64,000 bases of DNA from Enterovibrio qingdaonensis (GTDB lineage Bacteria > Pseudomonadota > Gammaproteobacteria > Enterobacterales > Vibrionaceae). The notes under the pieces were generated by a model. That model made no database searches. It saw only the letters and a program-made list of their open reading frames with translations, and was not told the DNA's origin. The stretch is taken from assembly GCF_028683135.1 (NCBI RefSeq), contig NZ_JAJUBB010000021.1, positions 1-64,000 of the forward strand, read 5' to 3'. This document shows, one piece after another, positions 54,444 to 63,326 of the stretch. Position numbers and translations under genes: made by a program. How positions within the stretch are numbered: position 1 is the first letter of the stretch; the number at the start of each line of letters is the position of its first letter.

Positions 54444-55781
54444 CTAATCGACGAAGTCACTGCCGCGAGATTTCGCCACTTCTCGAGAGTTTGGATTAAC
54501 AGAAGGGCGGAAGGGTACATCAACTACCTCTGCATCCACAACTTCTCCGCCATATTCAGACGGTAACGCCACTTTCAGTTTGGTGCCTACGTCCCGCATA
54601 TCCCAAGGAACATGGCAAAGCGCGATATTCGTTTCGAGCTCTGGGCTGTACCAAGGCGACGTTACGTAGCCGATGGCATCACCACCGTCTGCGCCATAGA
54701 TCAGCCAAAAGTCATTGGAGTAATCAATAACCTGCTCTCCGCCAAACACAATGCCGACCATGCCAAGTTCGTAAGGCGAATTACCGGCTTCAATGTCATC
54801 TCGCGCTTTTTCCAGCGCGGCTTTACCGATGTAGTCACCCTCTTTATTTTTGGGAACTTGGTACGCAAGGTTACATTGAAACGGTGACACTTCTTGGTCG
54901 ATGTCCTGACCCCAAGACAGAATTCCCGCAGCAATACGGCGATGGTGTGCAGGTGCAATCACCATCAGGTTATGAGCTTTACCCGCTTCCAATACGCCAT
55001 ACCAGACTTTCTCTGCATGCAGCGTGGCGTCTTTACAGTAGATTTCGTACCCTTTTTCTCCGGTAAACCCGGTCTGGGAAATAATGACATCAGCCCCATT
55101 CAAGTTACCTTCCATTAACCCGTAGAAGGGGATATCACTGACCGCTGGCCCAAAGAGATCAGCCATCAGTGCTTCTGATTTAGGCCCTTGAATTTGCAAT
55201 GGCGCGACATCAATTTCCGCGATACTGACATCAAACCCCTTGCCAACATTTACGCCCTGAAGCCAAAGTTCAAGATCACTGTCAGAGATTGAAAACCAAA
55301 ACTCATCCTCGGCAGGACGAAGCAAGACTGGATCGTTAAGAATCCCCCCTTCTTCGTTGCAAAGAATCACGTATTTTCCGTGCATTGGTTTTATAAGGTT
55401 GGCTGCTCGGGTAATAACAAAATCTACAAATTTCTCCGCGTCTGGCCCTTTGACCTGTATCTGACGCTCTACTGCTACATTCCACATGGTTACGTGATTA
55501 ACCAGTGCATCGTACTCGACCATTGCACCGCCATCTTCTGGTAGCACATAGCCGCGTGGGTGGTAAATGCGGTTGTAGACCGTTGCGCGCCAGCAGCCTG
55601 CTTCAAAAGCGAGGTGCCAATAAGGCGATTTTCTGACACGCGTCGAAATGAGCATTTCGACAGGCGTAGGGCCAGATTGCCTTAAGTTGATGGGAACGCG
55701 TCGTGTGGATTGTTCTACGGAGGTGTTATGTCTCGCTGCGCCTGCTCTTGCCTGAAGGAGGCTTTTGTCACTGTCGGTCAT
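54444..55781 (-). CDS. GcvT-family aminomethyltransferase, DmdA-like THF-dependent demethylase
   Basis: The 445-residue GcvT/AMT-fold protein transfers a methyl or methylene group to tetrahydrofolate. It resembles DMSP demethylase DmdA over most of its length, from memory of the Pelagibacter protein: RVRKSPYW near 48, MWNVAVERQIQVKGPDAEKF, CNEEGGILNDPVLLR, FSISDSDLELW, PLQIQGPKS and GGEI-type C-terminal strands. It is about 75 residues longer than DmdA, with an N-terminal extension. Adjacent MetF-like and fhs genes fit methyl oxidation after transfer to THF. The donor (DMSP, glycine betaine, or another methylated compound) cannot be read from sequence. First gene of its operon. Confidence 0.85.
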   Translation of the reverse strand: MTDSDKSLLQARAGAARHNTSVEQSTRRVPINLRQSGPTPVEMLISTRVRKSPYWHLAFEAGCWRATVYNRIYHPRGYVLPEDGGAMVEYDALVNHVTMWNVAVERQIQVKGPDAEKFVDFVITRAANLIKPMHGKYVILCNEEGGILNDPVLLRPAEDEFWFSISDSDLELWLQGVNVGKGFDVSIAEIDVAPLQIQGPKSEALMADLFGPAVSDIPFYGLMEGNLNGADVIISQTGFTGEKGYEIYCKDATLHAEKVWYGVLEAGKAHNLMVIAPAHHRRIAAGILSWGQDIDQEVSPFQCNLAYQVPKNKEGDYIGKAALEKARDDIEAGNSPYELGMVGIVFGGEQVIDYSNDFWLIYGADGGDAIGYVTSPWYSPELETNIALCHVPWDMRDVGTKLKVALPSEYGGEVVDAEVVDVPFRPSVNPNSREVAKSRGSDFVD

Positions 55782-55807
55782 GGCTGAACCCTCATAAGTG
55801 CCCTAGC

Positions 55808-55979
55808 GTTTATACCTAAACAACTTGGTCGCAGGTTATTTGGGTATATCTCAATTAACATGGGCGTTTTTCGCCATGAAAATTGTTCAACGTGCGACAC
55901 CTCAAAAAGCAAACGCGTCAAAAAACGACAGGGAACCTTCAGTTTTCACCTGCAGCAATGGGTAACTTGGGTATACACT
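55808..55979. promoter_or_regulatory. Three copies of a TRGGTATA-type box upstream of the dmdA-like operon
   Basis: Related octamers occur at 55808-55821 (reverse strand: gtttAGGTATAaac), at about 55838-55850 (attTGGGTATAtc) and at 55965-55979 (acTTGGGTATAcact). They lie in the 228-base divergent region between the dmdA-like operon and the GDSL hydrolase gene. They could be binding sites for the regulator of the one-carbon operon; chance recurrence is possible. Confidence 0.35.
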
Positions 55980-56009
55980 GTAGGGCTGAAATCACAAAGA
56001 GAATAAACA

Positions 56010-56657
56010 ATGCCACGTATATTATGTTTTGGTGATTCAAACACTTGGGGCTACAACCCTTCAAACGGACAACGATGGCCTGAAGGCGTTCGTTGGACAT
56101 CCCGTCTTGATGAACATCTCAACCAAAATACGTCGCAGGACGAACATTGGTATGTGTTGGAAGAAGGTTTGAATGGTCGTACGACAGTTTGGAATGACCC
56201 CATGAAACCTTATCGTGATGGTAGTGCCGCGTTGCCTATGCTTTTACTTACGCATCGCCCATTAGACTGGGTGGTCATCATGCTGGGTACCAACGATCTT
56301 AAATCTCAATTTCCGTCAGAACCAGCCTGGATTGCAGAAGGGATAAGAAAGCTCGTAAATCAAATTCGTGATACTGACAACGCCTCTTATCCTACGCCAC
56401 AAATCCTCATCGTCTCTCCTCCTCCAATGCATGACGATAACAATTGGGCTCTCGGTTTTAGAAATGGTAGAGAAAAATCGTTGGAGTTGTCTGAGCATTT
56501 CAGTGTGGTGGCACAAGATGAAATGTGCGATTTCCTTGACGCCAGTGAGGTGTGCGAAGCCTCACCGATTGACGGATTACATTTGGATCAGGAGGGTCAC
56601 GCAGCACTGGCAGAAGCCATCGCTGAATTCCTTATCGATAAGTCGAGTGATCGTTAA
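56010..56657 (+). CDS. SGNH/GDSL-family hydrolase (arylesterase type)
   Basis: The 215-residue serine esterase has all four SGNH blocks: GDSN near 8-11 (catalytic serine), the glycine in EGLNGRTT, GTND near 96 (oxyanion asparagine) and DGLHLD near 190 (catalytic Asp-His). Relatives are acyl-ester or aryl-ester hydrolases; the substrate is unknown. There is no signal peptide, so it acts in the cytoplasm. Ends 48 bases before blc. Confidence 0.88.
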   Translation: MPRILCFGDSNTWGYNPSNGQRWPEGVRWTSRLDEHLNQNTSQDEHWYVLEEGLNGRTTVWNDPMKPYRDGSAALPMLLLTHRPLDWVVIMLGTNDLKSQFPSEPAWIAEGIRKLVNQIRDTDNASYPTPQILIVSPPPMHDDNNWALGFRNGREKSLELSEHFSVVAQDEMCDFLDASEVCEASPIDGLHLDQEGHAALAEAIAEFLIDKSSDR

Positions 56658-56705
56658 GCAAACCAACCACGTAAGCCGTTATATTTCCTCGATAAGAGAC
56701 AACCT

Positions 56706-57215
56706 ATGTATAAACGGCTTTTCATTCTCTTCACGACGTTTGCGTTAGCAGCTTGTCAAACAGTCCCTGATGGGATTACGCCTGTCGCTCAATTCGAAAA
56801 ATCCCGTTTTTTAGGAGAGTGGTATGAGATCGCACGTCTCGACCATTCCTTTGAAAACGGTCTGTCGGAAGTTACAGCGCAATATGTTGCGCGCACAGAT
56901 GGTGGCATTGATGTCATCAACAGAGGATTTAAACAGAAAGACAATGCGTGGACAGAGGCTATAGGACGCGCATATTTTGTTGAAGACACTTATTTGGGGC
57001 ATCTTAAAGTTTCTTTTTTTGGTCCTTTCTACTCGTCTTACGTGGTGTTTGAATTAGGTGAGGATTACGAGTACGCCTTTGTTTCGGGTTACAGCAAAGA
57101 CTACCTCTGGCTTCTTGCCCGACGTCCGACAGTATCGAATGAATTGCTTATGCGATTCCTACGTATTGCAGATGAAAAAGGCTTCGATGTCGAAGAAATC
57201 ATTCTATCTCAATGA
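56706..57215 (+). CDS. blc: Blc-type outer-membrane lipocalin lipoprotein
   Basis: The 169-residue product has a lipoprotein signal with lipobox LAAC (cysteine 17) and then a bacterial lipocalin barrel: the family motif FLGEWYEIARLDHSFE at about 36-51 (GxW), VTAQYVARTDGGIDVINRGF, LKVSFFGPFYSSYVVFEL and YLWLLARRP. E. coli Blc binds lysophospholipids at the outer membrane. Length is normal. It may share a transcript with the GDSL hydrolase gene upstream. Confidence 0.92.
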   Translation: MYKRLFILFTTFALAACQTVPDGITPVAQFEKSRFLGEWYEIARLDHSFENGLSEVTAQYVARTDGGIDVINRGFKQKDNAWTEAIGRAYFVEDTYLGHLKVSFFGPFYSSYVVFELGEDYEYAFVSGYSKDYLWLLARRPTVSNELLMRFLRIADEKGFDVEEIILSQ

Positions 57216-57377
57216 GATAATTATCACGCATTTCAGCGTATCCTCAGTGAAAGTTGGGCTAAAATCTCCTTTTTTGCTTAATTTAGCAACAAACTCGGTC
57301 GCCTTTTGCATAAAGCACTAAACTTCATTTTTGCTTTTTGTTTAAATACCCAAGTAATAACAAATAACTCAATAAAA

Positions 57378-57581
57378 ATGCCAATTACAACTGATACTCA
57401 AGCTATGCGCAGCACACTTGCTCGCCTAAATCACGATGCCATTGACTCCATGAGCCCTGAAGGCGAGTGCACCATTAAGGTTGCCGATCTTTCAACACTG
57501 ATGGCGGCATACAAGATAGAACTCAACAAAAACCGCGGACTAAAGAAAACGCTCGCAATGACAGAACAACGTCAGCGTTAG
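57378..57581 (+). CDS. Small hypothetical protein
   Basis: The 67-residue soluble, mostly helical product (RSTLARLNHDAIDSMS ... ADLSTLMAAYKIELNKNRG) has no recognised family. The ATG at 57378 is chosen because codons before it (to 57306) encode a composition unlike the rest. Ribosome site weak. Its reality rests on its open frame and protein-like composition only. Confidence 0.45.
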   Translation: MPITTDTQAMRSTLARLNHDAIDSMSPEGECTIKVADLSTLMAAYKIELNKNRGLKKTLAMTEQRQR

Positions 57582-57626
57582 CACTCTCATACCGCGGTCG
57601 CCAATTTTGTATCGTTGGGACATGCA

Positions 57627-58121
57627 ATGCCTTACACCTTAATCAAATCATCAAATCCCGAGGACTTTGTGCTCGTTCATCGCTTTTTGATGCAGGCGAT
57701 TCAACGCCTGAGAGCGGCTGGTATCCCTTTGTGGGAACCCGAAGACGTTTCTGTTGATGCCTTGGTTAAAGCCTATGGAACTCACAGTCTCTACTTGGTG
57801 ATGGACAACGAGAAAACAATTGGAGGTGTGTTCGTTTTAGAAGAAGATGCGCTCTTTTGGCCAGAAATTGTCACCAATGACAGCTTTTTCTTTCATAAGC
57901 TCGTGATTGGCGATGACTTCATCACCAAAGGTATTGGTCACCGCGTGCTCGACGCTTTGGTGGAACTGGCAAAAAGTCATGGCAAACATTGGTTGCGCTG
58001 TGACTGCCATGGCGATCGTCCGCGTCTGCGCAACTTTTACGAATCATTTGGGTTTTACTTCATTGATAGAAAAACCGTCGAAGGGTTTGATGCTGCTCGC
58101 TACGAATACCCTTGCCTATAG
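57627..58121 (+). CDS. GNAT family N-acetyltransferase
   Basis: The 164-residue protein fits the GNAT fold: an N-terminal helix pair (FVLVHRFLMQAIQRLRAAGIPLW), YLVMDNEKTIGGVFVLEED as strands 2-3, FFFHKLVIGDDFITKGIGHRVLDAL with the acetyl-CoA loop, and RPRLRNFYESFGFYFI as the end motif. Acceptor unknown. The ATG at 57627 has GGGA six bases before it. A single gene. Confidence 0.85.
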   Translation: MPYTLIKSSNPEDFVLVHRFLMQAIQRLRAAGIPLWEPEDVSVDALVKAYGTHSLYLVMDNEKTIGGVFVLEEDALFWPEIVTNDSFFFHKLVIGDDFITKGIGHRVLDALVELAKSHGKHWLRCDCHGDRPRLRNFYESFGFYFIDRKTVEGFDAARYEYPCL

Positions 58122-58414
58122 TCCTTCTTTCCTTCGTCACACCTCGATTTATCCTTGTTCACCTCAGCTCTCATTAACTCGTTGAAATGACATTTTTGCG
58201 AGGGGAGGCCAGTCAAATAACGCCCGATCATTGAACCTATTCGTTTTCACCAATAAAGCGATGAGGTGCCTCGCAACGGAAAGGTAGAAAGCGTTGCAAA
58301 CAACAGACTACTCTTTAGTAAAGGAAAGAACGAAGGTTGTGATGTCGACCTGAATACGTTTTAATCAATCCCTTCCAGACGATTTAGTCACCCGGTTCAA
58401 GGATTGCCCGCGCC

Positions 58415-59293
58415 ATGCTAAAAAACGCCATTCCCTTTATCTTCGTCCTTCTCTGGAGCACAGGGTTTATTGGCGCAAAATTCGGGCTTCCGTATGCGGA
58501 CGCCGCTACATTCCTCTTTATCCGCATGGTGCTCAATGTTCTCGTGTTTGTCGTGATTCTCTCGATACTCAAACCCGCAATGCCTCAAGGAAAGGCCTTA
58601 TTTCATGTCATGATGTCAGGGTTAATGATCCATGGGTTTTATCTTGGCGGAGTATTCGCTGCAATCGGCTTTGGCATGCCAGCAGGCCTTTCGTCTTTGT
58701 TAGTTGGCTTTCAACCTATCCTGACCGCACTAATCGTCATTAACCTTTCCAGTGAAAGGCTTAACCCCGCGCAATGGCTGGGGTTGATCGCGGGAATCAT
58801 CGGCATAGGCCTTGTTGTGCAAGGAAAAATGAGCTGGAACAGCGATGCGCAACCGTTCTACGCTTACTTGTTCGTTTTCACTGCATTGATAGGTATCACG
58901 CTGGGCACCTTGTATCAAAAGCACTTCTGTCAGGGCGTGGATTTAGTCTCGTGTGCCATGTGGCAATACGTCGCGGCTGGCATTTTCTTCCTTCCGATCG
59001 CATGGCTCGTTGAAGGGTTTAACGTAACCTGGTCACTCACTTTTACGCTGACAATGATCTGGTCAGTGTTGGCACTTTCTGTCGTTGCCGTTCTGCTTTA
59101 TTTATACATGGTCGGACAAGGTGCGGCTTCTAAGGTCACGTCTGTTATCTACTTGGTGCCACCAGTAACTGCTATTCAAGGTTGGTTGTTCTTCGATGAG
59201 GCCTTTTCAATCTCAACCGTCGTTGGGTTTTCCATCTGTGCATTAGCCGTTTACCTCGTCATGCGAGCGCCTAAGCTGAGCTTGTCCAAATAA
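58415..59293 (+). CDS. EamA/DMT-family membrane transporter
   Basis: The 292-residue, ten-helix protein has two EamA repeats: PFIFVLLWSTGFIGAKFGLPYADAATFLFIRM starts the first and YAYLFVFTALIGITLGTLYQKH the second. SVIYLVPPVTAIQGWLFFDEAF is the usual end motif of the second repeat. Relatives (RhtA, YdcZ-like) export amino acids and metabolites; the substrate here is unknown. The preceding 293 bases contain no gene I can support. A hairpin terminator follows. Confidence 0.9.
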   Translation: MLKNAIPFIFVLLWSTGFIGAKFGLPYADAATFLFIRMVLNVLVFVVILSILKPAMPQGKALFHVMMSGLMIHGFYLGGVFAAIGFGMPAGLSSLLVGFQPILTALIVINLSSERLNPAQWLGLIAGIIGIGLVVQGKMSWNSDAQPFYAYLFVFTALIGITLGTLYQKHFCQGVDLVSCAMWQYVAAGIFFLPIAWLVEGFNVTWSLTFTLTMIWSVLALSVVAVLLYLYMVGQGAASKVTSVIYLVPPVTAIQGWLFFDEAFSISTVVGFSICALAVYLVMRAPKLSLSK

Positions 59294-59306
59294 CTCACTG
59301 CATCAA

Positions 59307-59340
59307 AAAGCGCGGAGAATATCTTCCGTGCTTTCTTCAT
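59307..59340 (+). terminator. Terminator of the EamA gene
   Basis: The arms aaagcgcgga (59307-59316) and tccgtgcttt (59325-59334) pair with one G-T, enclose an eight-base loop and are followed by a T-rich tail. Confidence 0.7.
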
Positions 59341-59535
59341 TTCATGCCTCGATTTTTGCTTCTCTTCTTACTGCATAACCTTGCGTGGTGACGCTCAATT
59401 ATTATTCAATTTTAAGTTCTAATTTTGCGCATAATTAAGGATTAATTGAATATATCGCAAGCAAAATGAAAATGAATTGACTTCTTATTCGATTTTTACG
59501 ACATTTTATGCCCCTTTAATGTTGAGAATGATGGA

Positions 59536-61065
59536 ATGTCTCAAGCACACCTTCAAACACAAGACCAAGCACCCGCGTCGTCAAAGTGGCAAATGCCTGA
59601 CACACTGATCTTGATCTTTTTCGTTGGGCTTTTTGCCGCAGCAATGACTTACCTGATCCCTGTGGGTCAATTTGATAGCCAACAAGTCACCTATTTGGTG
59701 GATGGTGCAGAAAAATCCCGCACCGTTATCAACCCTGAATCCTTCCGCTACGTCACTGACGAAAACGGTGATGCCGTCTATAACCGCGTGCAGTTTTTCG
59801 CGTCTGGTGGCGGTATTGGCTTGATGAACTTCCCTTTTGAAGGGCTCGTTTCTGGTTCGAAATGGGGCTCAGCAATTGGCGTTATCATGTTCATGCTCAT
59901 CATCGGCGGTGCGTTCGGTATCGTCATGCGCACCGGAACCATTGATAACGGCATCTTGAAGCTAATCGACAAAACCAAGGGCAGTGAAGCACTTTTTATT
60001 CCTGTACTCTTCTTACTGTTCTCCTTGGGCGGTGCCGTATTCGGTATGGGTGAAGAAGCCGTTGCATTCGCCATTATCATCGCACCTCTTATGGTTCGAT
60101 TAGGCTACGACGGCATCACAACCGTGATGGTGACATACGTTGCAACGCAGGTCGGTTTTGGCACCTCTTGGATGAACCCGTTCTCCGTCGCAATCGCTCA
60201 AGGCATTGCAGGTGTTCCTGTTCTGTCAGGCATGACTTTCCGCATGGTAATGTGGGCGGGCTTTACACTGGTGGGTATTGCATTCACCATGATGTACGCA
60301 GCGCGAATCAAAGCAAACCCTGAAGCCTCTTACAGCTTCCATTCAGATGCATACCTGAAAGAGAAGAAAGTCGAGGAAAGTGAGGTTCGTTGGAACCTGG
60401 GTGATACATTGGTCATCCTGACCGTTATCGCCACGACTGTCTGGGTAGTATGGGGCGTGGTAGTACACGCTTGGTACATTCCAGAAATCGCGTCTCAGTT
60501 CTTCACCATGGGGTTTGTCGTTGCAATCATCGCGATGATTTTCAAACTCAATAACATGACCATGAACGATGTTGCCGCGTCCTTTAAAGAAGGTGCAGGC
60601 ATCATGTTGGCACCCGCGTTATTGGTAGGTTGCGCGAAAGGCGTACTTCTCTTGTTGGGCGGTGGCTCTGCAGAACCGAGTGTACTGAATACCATTTTGC
60701 ACAATACAGGTGGCGCAATCAGCGAATTACCTTCTGCCGTAGCAGCATGGCTGATGTATGTGTTCCAATCCGTGTTCAATTTCTTCGTGACATCTGGCTC
60801 CGGTCAGGCTGCTCTGACAATGCCTCTTCTGGCTCCGTTGTCTGACATTGCGGGTATCACACGTCAAGTCGCTGTCTTAGCATTCCAGCTAGGTGATGGC
60901 TTCACCAACATCATCGTTCCAACCTCAGCGTCTTTGATGGCAACGCTAGGTGTATGTCGCATTGACTGGGGCAACTGGGCGAAATTCGTCTGGCGCTTCA
61001 TGCTACTTCTCTTTGTCATCGCCAGTGTGACAGTTGTAGGTGCACATTTGGCTGGCTTCGCGTAA
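59536..61065 (+). CDS. YfcC/DcuC-like (AitC/ArsB superfamily) transporter
   Basis: The 509-residue, about 12-helix permease belongs to the YfcC family (PF03606): N-terminal KWQMPDTLILIFFVGLFAAAMTYLIPVGQF, FGMGEEAVAFAIIIAPLMVRLGYD, TSWMNPFSVAIAQGIAG and the C-terminal GDGFTNIIVPTSASLMATLG. Members move basic or acylated amino acids and dicarboxylates. It is followed, 80 bases on, by an aspartoacylase-family hydrolase, so the imported compound may be an N-acyl amino acid or beta-amide. A terminator hairpin lies between the two. Confidence 0.88.
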   Translation: MSQAHLQTQDQAPASSKWQMPDTLILIFFVGLFAAAMTYLIPVGQFDSQQVTYLVDGAEKSRTVINPESFRYVTDENGDAVYNRVQFFASGGGIGLMNFPFEGLVSGSKWGSAIGVIMFMLIIGGAFGIVMRTGTIDNGILKLIDKTKGSEALFIPVLFLLFSLGGAVFGMGEEAVAFAIIIAPLMVRLGYDGITTVMVTYVATQVGFGTSWMNPFSVAIAQGIAGVPVLSGMTFRMVMWAGFTLVGIAFTMMYAARIKANPEASYSFHSDAYLKEKKVEESEVRWNLGDTLVILTVIATTVWVVWGVVVHAWYIPEIASQFFTMGFVVAIIAMIFKLNNMTMNDVAASFKEGAGIMLAPALLVGCAKGVLLLLGGGSAEPSVLNTILHNTGGAISELPSAVAAWLMYVFQSVFNFFVTSGSGQAALTMPLLAPLSDIAGITRQVAVLAFQLGDGFTNIIVPTSASLMATLGVCRIDWGNWAKFVWRFMLLLFVIASVTVVGAHLAGFA

Positions 61066-61100
61066 GCTTACTTAGTTAGCAAATAACAATGTTATCAATA

Positions 61101-61127
61101 AAGGCGAGATGAAAATCTCGCCTTTTT
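61101..61127 (+). terminator. Strong hairpin between the YfcC gene and the hydrolase gene
   Basis: The ten-base stem aaggcgagat / atctcgcctt (61101-61110 and 61115-61124) has a GAAA tetraloop and a T tail, a textbook terminator. It is 18 bases before the next ATG, so downstream expression may depend on read-through or a promoter within it. Confidence 0.85.
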
Positions 61128-61145
61128 CAAAATAAGAAAAAGAAC

Positions 61146-62150
61146 ATGACGACGTATATTAAAGGCAACAAAATCGACGGTCTGGACGTGATTAGCTCTC
61201 TCAACGTCGACCAGCTCGACGCTGGCCAACATAAGTTCTGGTTCCGCGCAGCCACAGATGCATTGGCGCAATGGCAGCATCTGCCTGTTTGGGTATTTAA
61301 AGGGACTAAACCGGGCAAAAAAATCATGATCACCGCAGGTGTTCATGGTGATGAATACAATGGCGTATTATCTGCACAAGCGATTGCACGTAGCCTGAAA
61401 GGCAAAGATATTGCTGGCTGCATCACCATTGTTCCGACGGTGAATTTAACAGGTATGTTGCACCATAGCCGCGACTTTACGTCTTCCGACCCTGACGTTT
61501 CCGATGGTAACCTTAACCGCGTATTTCCGGGTAATGCGCACGGTAATGAGCCTCAGCGCTACATTTACACGATTTGGTACAACCTTTTGAAACCAAATGC
61601 AGAGCTCGCCATTGATCTTCACACTCAAACGTCAGGCACTGTATATCCGCTCTACGTTTTTGCAGACTTTCGCCTTAACGATGCATTGAACATGGCACGC
61701 TTGATGAGTCCAGATGCCATTTTGAATGACCCAGGCGAAGCGGGCGTTCTAGAAACTGTTTGGAACGAAAATGATATTCCAAGCATTACCGTTGAAATCG
61801 GTATGGGCCGTTATACTGATTTAGCCATGGTTCAACGCACGCTTGAAGGTGCCACCAATATTCTGACGCACTATGGGAACTTGTCGGGCACTGTTAACGA
61901 ACCCGTACCAGCCATCGAAAGCGCACGCGTGACCAGCCTACGTGCAGAACAAGGCGGCTTTATCATCCCAGAAGTTGCGCTTATGCAAACGGTCACCAAA
62001 GGCCAATTACTGGCGCGTCAATATGACAGCTTTGGTGAAGAAGAACACCAATACATTGCACCGGAGGATGGTGTCGTGCTTAGCCATAACATCGAATCAA
62101 TGCGTGCTGCTGGCTCGTTGGCTATTCGCCTGATCCATCCTGACGCGTAA
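61146..62150 (+). CDS. Succinylglutamate desuccinylase/aspartoacylase family hydrolase (second copy type)
   Basis: The 334-residue zinc amidohydrolase has GVHGDEYNGVLSAQ with zinc His and Glu (near 64-68), DGNLNRVFPG with the substrate arginine, AIDLHTQTSG carrying the third zinc ligand histidine, and SITVEIG with the catalytic glutamate. It differs greatly from the other family member at 35891-36901, so it is not a recent duplicate. It most likely acts on the substrate brought in by the YfcC transporter. Weak ribosome site; bidirectional terminator after the stop. Confidence 0.85.
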   Translation: MTTYIKGNKIDGLDVISSLNVDQLDAGQHKFWFRAATDALAQWQHLPVWVFKGTKPGKKIMITAGVHGDEYNGVLSAQAIARSLKGKDIAGCITIVPTVNLTGMLHHSRDFTSSDPDVSDGNLNRVFPGNAHGNEPQRYIYTIWYNLLKPNAELAIDLHTQTSGTVYPLYVFADFRLNDALNMARLMSPDAILNDPGEAGVLETVWNENDIPSITVEIGMGRYTDLAMVQRTLEGATNILTHYGNLSGTVNEPVPAIESARVTSLRAEQGGFIIPEVALMQTVTKGQLLARQYDSFGEEEHQYIAPEDGVVLSHNIESMRAAGSLAIRLIHPDA

Positions 62151-62168
62151 GCTCCGCGTAACAACAAA

Positions 62169-62190
62169 AAAGGCCGCACTCGCGGCCTTT
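62169..62190. terminator. Bidirectional intrinsic terminator
   Basis: The stem AAAGGCCGC / GCGGCCTTT (62169-62177 and 62182-62190) has loop ACTC, an A run before and T after. It lies between the converging hydrolase and DUF4399 genes. Confidence 0.85.
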
Positions 62191-62207
62191 GTTATATCTA
62201 ACGATTC

Positions 62208-62633
62208 CTATTGAACATTAATGGTAATTTTCTCAGAAAGAACTGGCTTATCATGAGGAATATGCAGGTGGTCACCAAGGAGCAATTGGAGTGTGTGCTT
62301 TCCTTTCGGCAGCGTTAACAGAGTCTCTGTCTGCCCACCGCCAAAATGTTTAATGTTGTCATTGGCGGGCAGCGGCAATGAAAAATCTGCCAATGAATCC
62401 ACATTAATTAACAGATGATGGTGACCTGAATTGGGTTGATCGTTACCCGCAGGAACAATGCTCATCCCTTTCACGCCAAACACCACTTTAAATGTTCCCG
62501 GTACTGTTTCCCCATCTTTGGGCTCAACCAAAAACACTTGCGCGCCTTCGGCGGATTTGGTCGCCGATTGCACTGTATAAGACCAAAAGACGGCACAAAG
62601 AAGCGGAAGCAGGACGGAAAATACTTTTTTCAT
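62208..62633 (-). CDS. DUF4399 periplasmic protein
   Basis: The 141-residue protein has a signal peptide to about residue 23 (SYTVQSA/TK) and the DUF4399 core: VFLVEPKDGETVPGTFKVVFGVKGM, then a histidine cluster SGHHHLLINVD and GDHLHIPHDKPV. The histidines suggest metal binding. Often present as a single gene in marine gammaproteobacteria; function unestablished. Reads toward the shared terminator. Confidence 0.88.
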   Translation of the reverse strand: MKKVFSVLLPLLCAVFWSYTVQSATKSAEGAQVFLVEPKDGETVPGTFKVVFGVKGMSIVPAGNDQPNSGHHHLLINVDSLADFSLPLPANDNIKHFGGGQTETLLTLPKGKHTLQLLLGDHLHIPHDKPVLSEKITINVQ

Positions 62634-62888
62634 AAGACCACCTGTATGACCAACACGCTGAGTTCATCATGGGCAAACTCAGGTCGATACAGGTGTCAGA
62701 AAAGAGAAATTTGGGTGAGATAGTCTTTACTGTCATTTCATTCTTTTGGCATTTCCTACCCCTATATCCATTTACAGTCCGACCCTCATTTATCCGACTC
62801 ACTTCAAAAAGCACCATTATTTAGCATTGACTAATTAAGAATATGCTAATAAATTAACATGGAAGCGTACCATCAAATCGAGGTTACT

Positions 62889-63314
62889 ATGTGGGTATCA
62901 CTTCCTTGGGAAGCATTGTTAGGCGGGATGTTACTGGGTGTATCTGCACTTATCCTTATGTATTTCAACGGCAAAATTGCTGGCATTAGCGGTATAGTAG
63001 GTGGACTATTGTCACCGAATAAAGGTGACATCGATTGGCGGCTGTTATTTCTTGCTGGCATGGTGATTGCCGGGCTGTCTGCAAATGCATTGGGGCTCGA
63101 TTACCCAGATCTGGCACTCACTCCCGCGGGTCAATCTCCTATTATCGCGATTGTCGCAGGACTCTTGGTCGGCATAGGCACCAAGCTTGCTAATGGCTGT
63201 ACAAGTGGTCATGGTATATGTGGCATTGGCCGTTTGTCACCACGCTCACTCATCGCAACGCTCGTCTTTATGGCATTTGCCATGCTTACCGTTTTCATCA
63301 CCCAATTGTTATAA
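62889..63314 (+). CDS. YeeE/YedE family protein, first half (sulfur-transport type)
   Basis: The product of about 141 residues has four hydrophobic helices and the conserved motif NGCTSGHGICGIGRLSPRS with cysteine near residue 101. This is the first half of a split YeeE/YedE (PmpA) pair; full-length YeeE proteins import thiosulfate through such cysteines. GAGG lies five bases before the ATG at 62889. The second half follows 12 bases later, so they probably form one heteromeric permease. Confidence 0.88.
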   Translation: MWVSLPWEALLGGMLLGVSALILMYFNGKIAGISGIVGGLLSPNKGDIDWRLLFLAGMVIAGLSANALGLDYPDLALTPAGQSPIIAIVAGLLVGIGTKLANGCTSGHGICGIGRLSPRSLIATLVFMAFAMLTVFITQLL

Positions 63315-63326
63315 AAGGAGCCCGCT

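Noticed and set aside
54444-55781. Calling the GcvT-family gene dmdA outright
   Set aside because: The resemblance is strong but the protein is longer, and GcvT-fold relatives with other donors exist; phylogeny and assay are needed before using the symbol.
59390-59535. ArgR-type box before the YfcC gene
   Set aside because: Only one half (ATTCA) fits; the partner half is poor and the region is generally AT-rich.
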